From: Sorangium cellulosum
GTDB lineage: Bacteria; Myxococcota_A; Polyangia; Polyangiales; Polyangiaceae
Direction of reading: 5' to 3'
Assembly: GCF_002950945.1 (NCBI RefSeq)
Contig: NZ_CP012673.1
Location: 4,401,001 to 4,465,000, forward strand
DNA length: 64,000 nt
Shown here: positions 39,065 through 47,106 of the stretch, piece after piece
Position numbering within the stretch: position 1 is the stretch's first letter
Layout of the letters: each line of letters begins with the position of its first letter
The notes under the pieces: model-generated
Database searches by the model: none
The model's input: only the letters and a program-made list of their open reading frames with translations
Told to the model about the DNA's origin: nothing
Made by a program: the position numbers and the translations under genes

Positions 39065-39108
39065 ACGTGCCCGTGACAACGTGCCCGCAAACGTGCCGGC
39101 AGACGTGA
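39065..39108. repeat. ACGTGCC motif array upstream of the porin gene
   Basis: ACGTGCCC, ACGTGCCC, ACGTGCCG and ACGTGATC follow at steps of 14, 12 and 12 bases. The array lies in the 319-bp gap (38813-39131) upstream of the porin-cytochrome operon and just beyond the end of the HEAT-repeat gene. It may be an operator cluster. Nothing else was seen in the gap. Confidence 0.4.
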
Positions 39109-39131
39109 TCTCGTGCGTGTGCGGTCAGCCG

Positions 39132-39893
39132 TCAGCCGTATCCCGCGCCCTTCCGGAGCTTGCCGTCAGGGCCCACGCTGAATCCGTTCGAGTCCTGGAG
39201 CGCCTGGTTCGCGCTGCTCCGCAGCTCGGCCGGCACCGTCCAGCCCCGGCTCATCAGCCCCTCGGCGACCTTGTTCTTCACCCGGACCGACTCCTCGTCG
39301 GCGAGCATCTTCACGAGCGCTGGCACGCTCGCCTCGTTGCCCTGGGCGAAGATGGTCTGCACGGCGTGGAACCGGACTGTCTCGTTCACGTCCTCGAGGA
39401 AGCGCTCCACCGCGAGCCGCACGTCCTCGCCCTGGATGTCGCCCAGCGCGACGATGAGCTGCTGCTTCGGCTCGACGTTGCGCGCATACTCGGTGTCGAA
39501 GCGCTCGAGCAGGCGGACGAGCTCGGCCCGGTAAGCGGCCTCGTCGAGCAGCCCCCGGAGGATCTTGAGCGGCCAGGTGAGCGCCTCGGCCTTGAGGCAG
39601 AACTCGACCACGGCCGGCACCGCGTCCTTCCCGGTGTCCACGATCCCCCGGAAGGCCATGTCTTTCTCTTCCTGATCCGTGATCGACGGGTCGATCGAGA
39701 ACGTGAAGCGCCGGAGGAGCGCCGCCGCGGCGTCCGCGCTCTTCATCGCGGCGAGCGACTGGATCGCCTCGTGGCGATCGTACGTCTGTGCGCGCTTGTC
39801 CGCGACGACCTTGGCCGGCCCGGCCACCTTCTTGTCGGAGGAGGCCCCTCCAGCAGGAGGGCTGCTTTTGCGGAGAAAATCGAAAATACCCAA
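39132..39893 (-). CDS. HEAT-repeat protein, TTG start
   Basis: A 253-residue all-helical protein. Repeated pairs of helices (DRHEAIQSLAAMKSADAAAALLRRF, QQLIVALGDIQGEDVRLAVERFLED, and VRFHAVQTIFAQGNEASVPALVKML) follow HEAT/PBS-lyase repeat spacing, giving a protein-binding solenoid. No signal peptide; likely cytoplasmic. The start is TTG, with GAGGT seven bases upstream (LGIFDFLRKSS); longer readings from upstream lack similarity. Partner unknown. Confidence 0.75.
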   Translation of the reverse strand: MGIFDFLRKSSPPAGGASSDKKVAGPAKVVADKRAQTYDRHEAIQSLAAMKSADAAAALLRRFTFSIDPSITDQEEKDMAFRGIVDTGKDAVPAVVEFCLKAEALTWPLKILRGLLDEAAYRAELVRLLERFDTEYARNVEPKQQLIVALGDIQGEDVRLAVERFLEDVNETVRFHAVQTIFAQGNEASVPALVKMLADEESVRVKNKVAEGLMSRGWTVPAELRSSANQALQDSNGFSVGPDGKLRKGAGYG

Positions 39894-40023
39894 CGCTGAC
39901 CTCTGGTGGCTGTCCCGCCGCCGCGGTCCGAGCTGCCCGGCGGTGCTGCCGGCGTCCACCGCCGGGACGCCGCGCCTGCGGCTCCCGGCCTGTGGGGTTG
40001 TCCGCCCGAGCTGCCTCGGGCGA

Positions 40024-40048
40024 GCCGGCGCGGTGAGCCCGCGCCGGC
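40024..40048. terminator. GC-rich hairpin, possible transcript end
   Basis: GCCGGCGCGG and CCGCGCCGGC form a perfect 10-bp stem with a 5-base loop. It lies downstream of the 292-residue barrel gene on the minus strand. No T-run follows, so it may only stall or protect RNA. Confidence 0.4.
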
Positions 40049-40069
40049 GCAGCCGACTAGGCTCTGTCT

Positions 40070-40171
40070 GACGAACTGCTGCGCGGCCCGATCCGTCGGT
40101 CGAGCTCGCTCGGAATACCGCAGTATTCCTCGCTCGCTCTCCCTAGCGTCGGGCCGCTCGCGCCGTTCGTC
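40070..40171. repeat. Second large nested inverted repeat
   Basis: Outer arms at 40070-40091 and 40149-40171 share GACGAAC and CGGCCCGA blocks with a degenerate centre. Inside is a second, looser inverted region around GAGCTCGCTC and a perfect hairpin GGAATAC-CGCA-GTATTCC (40112-40129). It starts about 10 bases after the barrel gene stop. Its layout parallels the palindrome near 10.7 kb, although the sequence differs. Confidence 0.75.
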
Positions 40172-40181
40172 ATACCAGAGA

Positions 40182-41060
40182 CTACTCCGTCGTCTTGATG
40201 GCGGTGGGGAATTGAATGCTGACGCTGACCGTGACCATGCTGGTGAAGTGGAACTCGCGATCCTTGTCGTTCACCTTGTTGTCGGGGAACGCCTCGTCCG
40301 TCCCGAACCCACCGTTGTCGAAGCCTGAAGTATTCCACGAGAACGGCAGGCCGCGCCACTCCACGCCGAGGCCGAGGAAGTCGCCCGGGTAGAAGTTCAG
40401 GCCGAGGCCGAACGTCGGGGCGAACGCGAGCCGGCTCGCCAGCCCGAACGAGCTCGCCTCCGAGCACCCGTTCTCGGTGCCGCAGTCCTTGCGCTCCTGC
40501 ACGCCGATGACCGCCGGGCCGACGAAGAAGTTCACGTCGGTGTCGACGAAGAGCTCGGCGAACAGCGCCAGCTTGCCGCGGAAGGGCACGAAGGTCACCT
40601 GCGGGGCCGCGACCCACTGGATCTTGCCGAGCTGGTCCTCCGTGAGGTCGCCCCGCGTCAGGTTGACCGCGGTCAGCCGGCAGGCCTTCGTGAACGGTCG
40701 GCTCGTGCAGGCGCGCTGGTCGATGGCCACGCGCTGGAGCTCGTCCGTCAGCCCGGTGTTGTACTGGAACCCGTAGCCGCCCCAGGCACCGATGCCGAGC
40801 CAGTCGGTGAGGTGGTAGGTGAGGCGCATCCCCGGCATGATCGTGCGCCGGTACTCGTCCAGGAGCGTGAACGACGCGCCTGGAGCGACCTCAAACCGCC
40901 CCTCGCGGTGCAGCCGGAGCTTCCGCACGGCGGGCGCGCCGGCGAGAGGGCCCGTGAGCTGGATTTCCTGCGCCTCCGCGGGCGAGGCCGTCATCAGAAG
41001 TGCACAGCCGGTAAGCCCTGCCACCATGGTGCAGAGGCCCTGGACGAATCGACGCATCAT
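40182..41060 (-). CDS. Outer-membrane beta-barrel protein, possibly GltA/GltB-like
   Basis: A 292-residue protein with a signal peptide ending SPAEA-Q, then a short linker and a barrel of Gly/aromatic-rich strands (MRLTYHLTDWLGIGAWGGYGF, LALFAELFVDTDVNFFVG, LGLGVEWRGLPFSW). Two Cys pairs are in surface loops. It follows a second barrel gene of similar design by about 70 bp, and paired barrels of this size (GltA, GltB) belong to the Myxococcus gliding complex. That link is inference. Two adjacent ATGs form the start, with GGGGACAGG upstream. Confidence 0.75.
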   Translation of the reverse strand: MMRRFVQGLCTMVAGLTGCALLMTASPAEAQEIQLTGPLAGAPAVRKLRLHREGRFEVAPGASFTLLDEYRRTIMPGMRLTYHLTDWLGIGAWGGYGFQYNTGLTDELQRVAIDQRACTSRPFTKACRLTAVNLTRGDLTEDQLGKIQWVAAPQVTFVPFRGKLALFAELFVDTDVNFFVGPAVIGVQERKDCGTENGCSEASSFGLASRLAFAPTFGLGLNFYPGDFLGLGVEWRGLPFSWNTSGFDNGGFGTDEAFPDNKVNDKDREFHFTSMVTVSVSIQFPTAIKTTE

Positions 41061-41131
41061 GCCTGTCCCCGTCTTTGGCTGAATCATCCCATGTCTCGCG
41101 CTCGGCGTCCGCGCGCTCATGTCCAAAGGCC

Positions 41132-42079
41132 TCACTTCGGCAGCCGGTATTCCCACGAGAACGGCAGGAAGACCGAGAACCCGACCTGCGCCGCCACGTT
41201 GTTGGTGAAGCTCTTGCCCTCGTCGAGCCACGTCCTCTGGTCCTGCGGGTTGTCCGGATCGACCCGCGGGTTCTCGAGCTCGTCGAAGAAGATGTAGTCG
41301 CTGACCTCGAACATCGCCGCGAACCAGCGGTTGAAGAAGATGCGGAGGCCGCCGCCGACGTGGAAGGCGAGCTTCGGCTTCCAGTCGAAGGTGCGGTTGT
41401 CCGGATCGACGACGGCGAGGGGACGCGTCGAGATCGCGCCGACGCCGCCCAGCACGTAGAAGTCGTAGTGGAAGATGAAGTCGCTGAACCCGGCGAACTT
41501 GCCGTACGCGGGGACGTACGTGAAGTTCGCGTTCGCGTTCCACTGATACTCGGTGATCGGCTCACCGATACGCGCCGCCCTGCTCGTCTGGAAGTTGAAG
41601 TCCGACGGCGTGTTGAGGCCCTGGTAGAAGTTGCCGTTGACGCCGATCGCAAGGACGTTCGTGAGGTACCAGTTGACGGCGAGCCCCGGGCCGTTGTGAC
41701 CGACGAACTGATCGTTCATCGTGAGCCCGAAGTAAGGATTCACCTCGAAGCGGTGGTAGCGCAGCGCGTAGATCTGCTGCACCGCGTAAGTCTCCGGGTT
41801 GAGTTCCCGGGCGGCTTCCTTATTTAAGTCGATCGTGGGACAAGCCGACGGATCAATCTTACAGATATCGCCGAGCCCCGCTTCATCACCACCCTCAGCG
41901 TCCCCCTCTGCCCCTGCCTCGGGTGTCTCGGCCGCCTCCGTCCCCTCGGCGGGAGGAGTCTCTGGCTCGTCAAGGTTGATTTCCTTGGGTTGCTCATTTG
42001 CCTTTGGTTGAGCCGACGCCGTAAGCGGCACCGCGACCAGCGCAGCCGCAACGAGAAGCCCCACGCGAGCCTGGTTCAT
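41132..42079 (-). CDS. Outer-membrane beta-barrel protein with acidic N-terminal tail, possibly GltA/GltB-like
   Basis: A 315-residue protein with signal peptide ending ASAQ, an acidic tail of about 50 residues that includes PKEINLDEPE, a Cys pair (ICKIDPSACPTIDL), then a barrel (FEVNPYFGLTMNDQFVG, NWYLTNVLAIGVNGNFYQG, FIFHYDFYVLGGVG) ending SWEYRLPK. The KEINLD motif recurs in the TPR protein encoded near 50 kb. The start is the ATG with GGAAGGG six bases upstream. The N-terminal part uses AT-richer codons, including a TTA Leu codon at 41825-41827. Its promoter is probably the one at 42188-42217. Confidence 0.75.
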   Translation of the reverse strand: MNQARVGLLVAAALVAVPLTASAQPKANEQPKEINLDEPETPPAEGTEAAETPEAGAEGDAEGGDEAGLGDICKIDPSACPTIDLNKEAARELNPETYAVQQIYALRYHRFEVNPYFGLTMNDQFVGHNGPGLAVNWYLTNVLAIGVNGNFYQGLNTPSDFNFQTSRAARIGEPITEYQWNANANFTYVPAYGKFAGFSDFIFHYDFYVLGGVGAISTRPLAVVDPDNRTFDWKPKLAFHVGGGLRIFFNRWFAAMFEVSDYIFFDELENPRVDPDNPQDQRTWLDEGKSFTNNVAAQVGFSVFLPFSWEYRLPK

Positions 42080-42187
42080 CGCCATCCCTTCCGAAGTCCG
42101 TGCGATGCGAGCATCGATCGCCCAGCTAGTATAGCCCCCAACTACTCGATTTTATTGAACAAATCGGCCAACCGCCAAGCCCGACGG

Positions 42188-42217
42188 ACTATATCACGTC
42201 GAAAATCGAAGGATCAA
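42188..42217 (-). promoter_or_regulatory. Sigma-70-type promoter for the barrel gene pair
   Basis: On the minus strand TTGATC is followed after 18 bases by TATAGT, close to the vegetative consensus, in an AT-rich stretch. It lies about 110 bp before the ATG of the 315-residue barrel. Another -10-like TATACT is at 42128-42133 without a -35. The rest of the 413-bp gap shows no gene. Confidence 0.5.
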
Positions 42218-42492
42218 CAACCAAATCCTTTTGCCATCGACCCCCGGGCGAGCACCCCGATGTCGCGACCGGTGAGCCCGCGGATTCGTTGAAACTTCGC
42301 GCCTCGATGCGGACCGGCGCGCCTTCGCTGGCGGTGCGTGTCGACGGCGCCTCCGGATGGACGCGGCGGGGCCCGGCGGAGGTCCGGCTGCCCGGACCAG
42401 CGCCCGTCTTCTTTGACCGATGTCGTGGGGAGTGATTGGGAGCCGGGGAGGCGATCGATCGACCGACCGCTGCCGCGCCGGCGGCGGTCGGC

Positions 42493-43860
42493 TCAGGCGG
42501 CCGCGTCCTCGGCGCCGCTCGCGCGGCCGAGCATGGCCTCGACGAACTCGTCGGGCTCGAACTCGCGCAGGTCCTCGGCGCGCTCGCCGATGCCGACGTA
42601 GCGCACCGGCAGCCCGTGCTCGGCGCAGATGCCGAGGATGACGCCGCCCTTGGCGGTGCCGTCGAGCTTCGTGAGCACGATGCCGGTGATCGGGAGCGCC
42701 TCCTTGAAGAGCGCGGCCTGCTGCATGGCGTTCTGCCCGTTCGTGGCGTCGAGCACGAGCAGCGTCTCGTGGGGCGCGCCCTCGAGCGCCTTGTTCATCG
42801 TGCGCGCGACCCGGGCCAGCTCCTCCATGAGGTTCGTCTTCGTGTGCAGCCGGCCCGCGGTGTCGGCGAGCACCACGTCGGCTCCCGTGTCCTTCGCCTT
42901 CTGGATCGCGTCGAAGATCACCGCGCCCGGGTTCGCCCCGTCCTTGCCGCGCACGACCTCGCATCCGACGCGCTTGCCCCAGACGTTGAGCTGCTGCACC
43001 GCGGCGGCCCGGAACGTGTCGCCCGCGGCGAGCACCACCGTCTTGCCCTCCGCCTTGAGCCGCGTCGCGAGCTTGCCGATCGTGGTCGTCTTGCCGACGC
43101 CGTTCACCCCGACCACCATCACCACGGTGGGCTCGGCCTTGAGCGAGAGCCCGCCGCCGGCGCCGACGCGGAGGATCCGCTTCGCGTGCTCGCGCAGCGC
43201 GTCCCAGACCTTGTCGGTGTCGGCGAGCTCGTTCCTGCTGAGCGCCGAGCGGATCTCGTCGAGCAGGAGCGCTGTCGTCTTCACGCCGACGTCGGAGGTG
43301 AGCAGCACCTCCTCGATCTGCTCGACGATGTTGGGATCGATCTCCTTCTTGCCGGCGAACAGGGCCCTGAGCCGGCCGAAGAAGCCCTCGCTCTCCCGCA
43401 CCTTCGTGAGGCCCTTGCGGAGCCCCTCGATGTCGCGCTTGCGCGCGGCCGGCGGCGTCGTCTCCCGCGCCGGCCTCGCGGCCGGCCTGGCGACGGGCGC
43501 CTCGACCGCGGGGGTCGAGGGAACCTCCGCGACCGCGGGCGCGACCAGCTCGGCCGCGGGCGGCGGGACGACGGGCACCTCGACCGGGAACGTCGGCGCC
43601 GCGGGCGGCTCCTCTGCGGCGGGCGCGGGCTTCTTCGCTTCCGCCCGAGGCGCCTCCTCCGCCGGCGGCTTCGGCTCCGGCGCGGGCTTCTTCTCGGGGC
43701 GCGGCTTGTCGGTCGCCTTGGCTTCGGGTTGCTTCGGCTTCTCGCGAAGCTGCTTCGGTTCGGGGGACGCTTCGATCTCGGGTGGTGCCGCCTTCTTCGT
43801 GACGAAGTAGACGATCGCGGCCACCACGACGAGGCCGACGATAATTAGGGCGATTTCCAC
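42493..43860 (-). CDS. ftsY: Signal recognition particle receptor FtsY
   Basis: A 455-residue GTPase that docks SRP-ribosome complexes at the inner membrane. An N-terminal membrane segment (IALIIVGLVVVAAIVYFVT) and a Lys/Pro/Glu/Ala-rich linker to about residue 140 precede the NG domains: GVNGVGKTT (G1), DTFRAAAVQQL, DTAGRLHT (G3), TKLDGTAKGG (G4) and the closing GIGERAEDLREFEPDEFV. The transmembrane anchor differs from E. coli FtsY, which uses an amphipathic helix, but is known in other bacteria. GTG start with GGAGA upstream. Confidence 0.96.
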   Translation of the reverse strand: MEIALIIVGLVVVAAIVYFVTKKAAPPEIEASPEPKQLREKPKQPEAKATDKPRPEKKPAPEPKPPAEEAPRAEAKKPAPAAEEPPAAPTFPVEVPVVPPPAAELVAPAVAEVPSTPAVEAPVARPAARPARETTPPAARKRDIEGLRKGLTKVRESEGFFGRLRALFAGKKEIDPNIVEQIEEVLLTSDVGVKTTALLLDEIRSALSRNELADTDKVWDALREHAKRILRVGAGGGLSLKAEPTVVMVVGVNGVGKTTTIGKLATRLKAEGKTVVLAAGDTFRAAAVQQLNVWGKRVGCEVVRGKDGANPGAVIFDAIQKAKDTGADVVLADTAGRLHTKTNLMEELARVARTMNKALEGAPHETLLVLDATNGQNAMQQAALFKEALPITGIVLTKLDGTAKGGVILGICAEHGLPVRYVGIGERAEDLREFEPDEFVEAMLGRASGAEDAAA

Positions 43861-44033
43861 GTTGGCGTTCTCCGGCGGGGGAGCCGACTATATGAGACGC
43901 ACCCCATACGTCAACGTGCGCTCGCCGTGCGGCCCGATCAGGCCACCGAAAACGGCGGGTCGGCGCGCCTCACCGCCCCGGCGCGCGGGCCGGATCCGGC
44001 CCCGCGCGGGTTGGCCAAGCGCGCCCGCTCGGC

Positions 44034-45809
44034 TCACGACGTCAGCTGCGAGGCGCCAGGCTTCGGCTCGGACGCGCCGAGGTCCTGCTCGATCCGCTCG
44101 TCGACGGGGTCGGGGCCGAACGCGGCGTGCTCGATCCGCGTCGCCCAGCGCTCGACATCGTGCTGCTGGTTCCGGCTCGCCACGCGGCGCACGTGCCCGG
44201 GGGTGGGCTCCGACGCCCCCTCGAAGGGGGCGCCGTGGCGCCGGGCCCAGCGCACGAGGCGCTCGAGCACGGCGCGCCGGCGCGTGATCAGCGCGACGCC
44301 CAGCTGGCTCGGCGGCGGCAGCGCCTGCTCGTAGCTGCTGTGCGTCGAGGCGCGGACGACGAGCTTCGCGTCGATCCGGTGCGGCGCCTCGATCGAGAAC
44401 GCGCCCGCGTCGTCGCTCAGCGCGCGCGCGACGATGCCGCTGCCCTCGAACGCGGGCACGACGATCGTGAGCTCGGCCTGCGCGATCGGCGTGCCGTCAT
44501 GGGCATCGGAGACGACGCCGCGCCAGCCGGTCGCGTGCTCGCTCGGCCCCAGGATCTTGACGCCGGCCTTGCCGGGCGGCGCCGCGTCCTTCGCCTCTCC
44601 AGCGCCCGGCGCCGCGCTCTTCGGAGCCCGGCGCCAGCCGCCGAGCACCCAGCCCGCGATGGCGAGGACGACCGCGCCGAGCGCGATCTGCCGCCACACT
44701 CCGGGGCCGGCGATGGGCACGTCGACGGCGAGCACCGGGCCGGGGATCCAGAAGGGCGCCGCCGGCACGTAGCGCAGCGTGAGCGGCACGGTCCCCTCGC
44801 GCTCGGCGGTGAACGCGGCCACGACCCGCGCCTTGCCGGCGGCCACGGGCGCCGCGCCGACGGACTCGCCCGCGCGCAGCGCCTCGATCACGCCGCCGTC
44901 GACCGGCCCGCGCGACGAGGTCACGTCGACGTCGATCGGCACGCCGTCCTCGGCGCGCGCCGGCTCGAGGGGGCGCGAGAGCGCGAGCGCGACCTCCGCG
45001 TGGCGGACGACCGCCTGGCTGACGTTCGCCTTCGCGAGCACGGCGCTGCCGTCGAAGCGCGCGCGCAGCGCGCCCTGCCCGGGGCCGGCGAGGCGCTCGG
45101 TGCTCAGCTCGAACCGCGCGCGGCCGTCGCCGCCGGTCTGCGCCTCCGCGAGCTTCTCGCCGCGCTCGTCCTCGAGCGCGACGGTGAGCCGCTCGCGCTC
45201 GAACGGCGCGCCGCTCGAGAACCCGCGCGCGCCGCTGCGATCGATCCGGAGCGCCACGGTGACGTTGACGGAGGGGCGATCCAGATCGATCGCGTCGACC
45301 GGCGGATCGATCCGGAGGATCACCGGCGCCAGCGGTGCCGCGAGCGCTTCGATCGGGACCTTCGCCTCGGCCGGCTCGTAGAGCGGTCCTCCCGCGAAGC
45401 GGACGCGCAGCGTGGCGCCCGCGAGCGGCGCGCGCCCGCGGAGGCAGAACCCGCCCCGCTCGTCCGTGGTGATCACGTACCCGCCCTGCGACGCGCGGTG
45501 CTCGCGCGCGCCCGCGGCGCCGGCCGGCGCGCACGCCTCGGCCGGCGGCAGGTCCACGGGCGCGCCGGCGCTCGTGACGGCGTCGATGGAGATCGGCTGC
45601 TCCGTGAGCGCGCTCCGCGCGTCGTCGATGACGCTCCCGTGCACCACGAACCCGCCGGGCTCGTTCCACGCGACGGCGTCGATCTGCGCGCTTCCCCGCA
45701 CATGGATGCGGCGCTTCGCACCTTGCGGCTGCGCGTGCGCCGGGAGCGCCGCGGCGAGCGCGGCCGCCGCGAGGAGCGCCCACGGACCACGTCGTCTCAA
45801 GCCCCGCAT
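44034..45809 (-). CDS. Exported Ig-like/carboxypeptidase-regulatory domain protein with one membrane segment
   Basis: A 591-residue protein. A signal peptide (ALLAAAALAAALPAHA) leads to several beta-sandwich stretches (GGFVVHGSVIDDARSALTEQP, APLAGATLRVRFAGG, GTVPLTLRYVPAAPFWIP) with predicted Ig-like or regulatory folds. A membrane segment (IALGAVVLAIAGWVLGGW, about residue 400) is followed by a carboxypeptidase-regulatory-like domain (GWRGVVSDAHDGTPIAQAEL) and a charged C-terminal tail. No known family. The GGAGGTTTG site supports this ATG over one 14 codons earlier. Confidence 0.6.
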   Translation of the reverse strand: MRGLRRRGPWALLAAAALAAALPAHAQPQGAKRRIHVRGSAQIDAVAWNEPGGFVVHGSVIDDARSALTEQPISIDAVTSAGAPVDLPPAEACAPAGAAGAREHRASQGGYVITTDERGGFCLRGRAPLAGATLRVRFAGGPLYEPAEAKVPIEALAAPLAPVILRIDPPVDAIDLDRPSVNVTVALRIDRSGARGFSSGAPFERERLTVALEDERGEKLAEAQTGGDGRARFELSTERLAGPGQGALRARFDGSAVLAKANVSQAVVRHAEVALALSRPLEPARAEDGVPIDVDVTSSRGPVDGGVIEALRAGESVGAAPVAAGKARVVAAFTAEREGTVPLTLRYVPAAPFWIPGPVLAVDVPIAGPGVWRQIALGAVVLAIAGWVLGGWRRAPKSAAPGAGEAKDAAPPGKAGVKILGPSEHATGWRGVVSDAHDGTPIAQAELTIVVPAFEGSGIVARALSDDAGAFSIEAPHRIDAKLVVRASTHSSYEQALPPPSQLGVALITRRRAVLERLVRWARRHGAPFEGASEPTPGHVRRVASRNQQHDVERWATRIEHAAFGPDPVDERIEQDLGASEPKPGASQLTS

Positions 45810-45894
45810 CGCCCGCAAACCTCCGGCGCGTCGCTCGTCATGGTCGCGCATTATTGGTCACACGGGCGGCGCCCGGAAGGACAAGCGGCGCCGC

Positions 45895-45922
45895 CGCCGG
45901 GCGAGCTCGAGCTCGCCCGGCG
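45895..45922. repeat. Perfect 28-bp palindrome
   Basis: Two identical inverted 14-bp halves, each CGCCGGGCGAGCTC, meet with no spacer between the divergent genes at 45809 and 46200. A perfect dyad of this length with no loop favours a protein-binding site over a transcript hairpin. Apart from it the 390-bp gap shows no gene. Confidence 0.8.
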
Positions 45923-46199
45923 CGAACTTCTGTAAACGTTCGCGACGTCCGCGCTCTCCGCAGAAGCCCCGACGCGATGAGGATGATGAAGCGGCCGTGG
46001 TAGTCCCGAGCCCCACATGTTTTGCGCCTTGAAGCGCCGCGAGCAGCCGGCGTCAAACCGTTCAGTTCGGCGGCAGGCAGCAGCGAGGAGCGAGCGAATG
46101 CAAGGCAAAAGTGCGAGCGTGTGCGCACCAAAATTCGAGTGTGGATCCGATCATCCGATCGCCACGGCGACGATGCGCTCGTGTATTGTCACGAGTGGA

Positions 46200-47012
46200 A
46201 TGCGTCGGCCCTCTCCTGCGCTCGTGCTCCTGCTTTTGACGCTCGTACTCTCGCTGATGCCCGCGAGGCTCCACGCGGATCAGCGGACGAGCCGCCTGGC
46301 CGAGCAGCTCAAGACCAACGAGGACTACCGCGTCCGCACGCAGGCCGCGCTCGCGCTCGGCGCGTCGAGCGACGAGGCCGCGGTGAAGCCCCTCTGCGAC
46401 GCGCTCGCGGACAGCAACGCGTCGGTCAAGGTCGCGGCGGCAGCGGCGCTCGGCAAGCTCGGCAAGCCGTCCGGGCTCGCGTGCCTCCAGCGGGCCGAGA
46501 GCCGGGAGCAGTCGGCGCCCGTCAAGTCGCAGATCCAGAAGTCGATCGCGACGCTCTCGGCGGGCGGCGGCTCGGCGCCGCCGCCGCCGACCGCGGACAC
46601 GAAGTACTACGTGGCCATCGAGGTCACGAACAAGAGCGGCCGCCCCGAGGCGGAGGTCGAGACGCTCGTCCGCTCCGCGATGCAGACGAAGATCCTCGCG
46701 CGGCCCGGCTACGCCGTCGCCCCGAAGGGCGAGACGCTCGCCCAGGGCAGGAAGATCGTCAACGACAAGAAGCTGAAGGGCTACTACCTCCTCGCGACGG
46801 TCGAGCCCGCCGTGTATCAGAACGGCAACCTCACCCAGGTGGTCCGCGTCAGCATGTGGACCTATCCGGCGAAGTCGCTCCAGGGTGAGTTCGCGCCCAA
46901 GCTCACGCAGAGCGGGACCCCGCAGAAAGACGTCCAGAGCGAGAACATCTTGACGAAGATGTGCGTCGAGAGCGCGGTCGACACCTTCCACAAGATCGCC
47001 GCCTCGATGTGA
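46200..47012 (+). CDS. Exported HEAT-repeat protein
   Basis: A 270-residue protein with a signal peptide (PALVLLLLTLVLSLMPARLHA), two or three HEAT repeats (VRTQAALALGASSDEAAVKPL, VKVAAAAALGKLGKPSGLACL), a Pro-rich linker and a C-terminal alpha/beta domain (KYYVAIEVTNKSGRPEAEVE, GYYLLATVEPAVYQNGNLTQ) of unknown type. It probably acts in the periplasm. The ATG used starts the signal peptide; another ATG nine codons upstream is possible, and neither has a strong site. The HAMP protein gene follows after 94 bp. Confidence 0.7.
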   Translation: MRRPSPALVLLLLTLVLSLMPARLHADQRTSRLAEQLKTNEDYRVRTQAALALGASSDEAAVKPLCDALADSNASVKVAAAAALGKLGKPSGLACLQRAESREQSAPVKSQIQKSIATLSAGGGSAPPPPTADTKYYVAIEVTNKSGRPEAEVETLVRSAMQTKILARPGYAVAPKGETLAQGRKIVNDKKLKGYYLLATVEPAVYQNGNLTQVVRVSMWTYPAKSLQGEFAPKLTQSGTPQKDVQSENILTKMCVESAVDTFHKIAASM

Positions 47013-47106
47013 CGCACCTCCGCTGCTCGATATCCGCTCTGCCACTCCGCTTACTCCGCTTACTCCGCCACGATCATCGTCATCTCCAGCCAGCTTCGAG
47101 GTTCCC

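Noticed and set aside
38813..39079. Longer N-terminus for the porin
   Set aside because: Extension to an upstream start adds 46-89 residues of Arg/Ser-rich sequence before the signal peptide, which would block export; the exact start remains uncertain.
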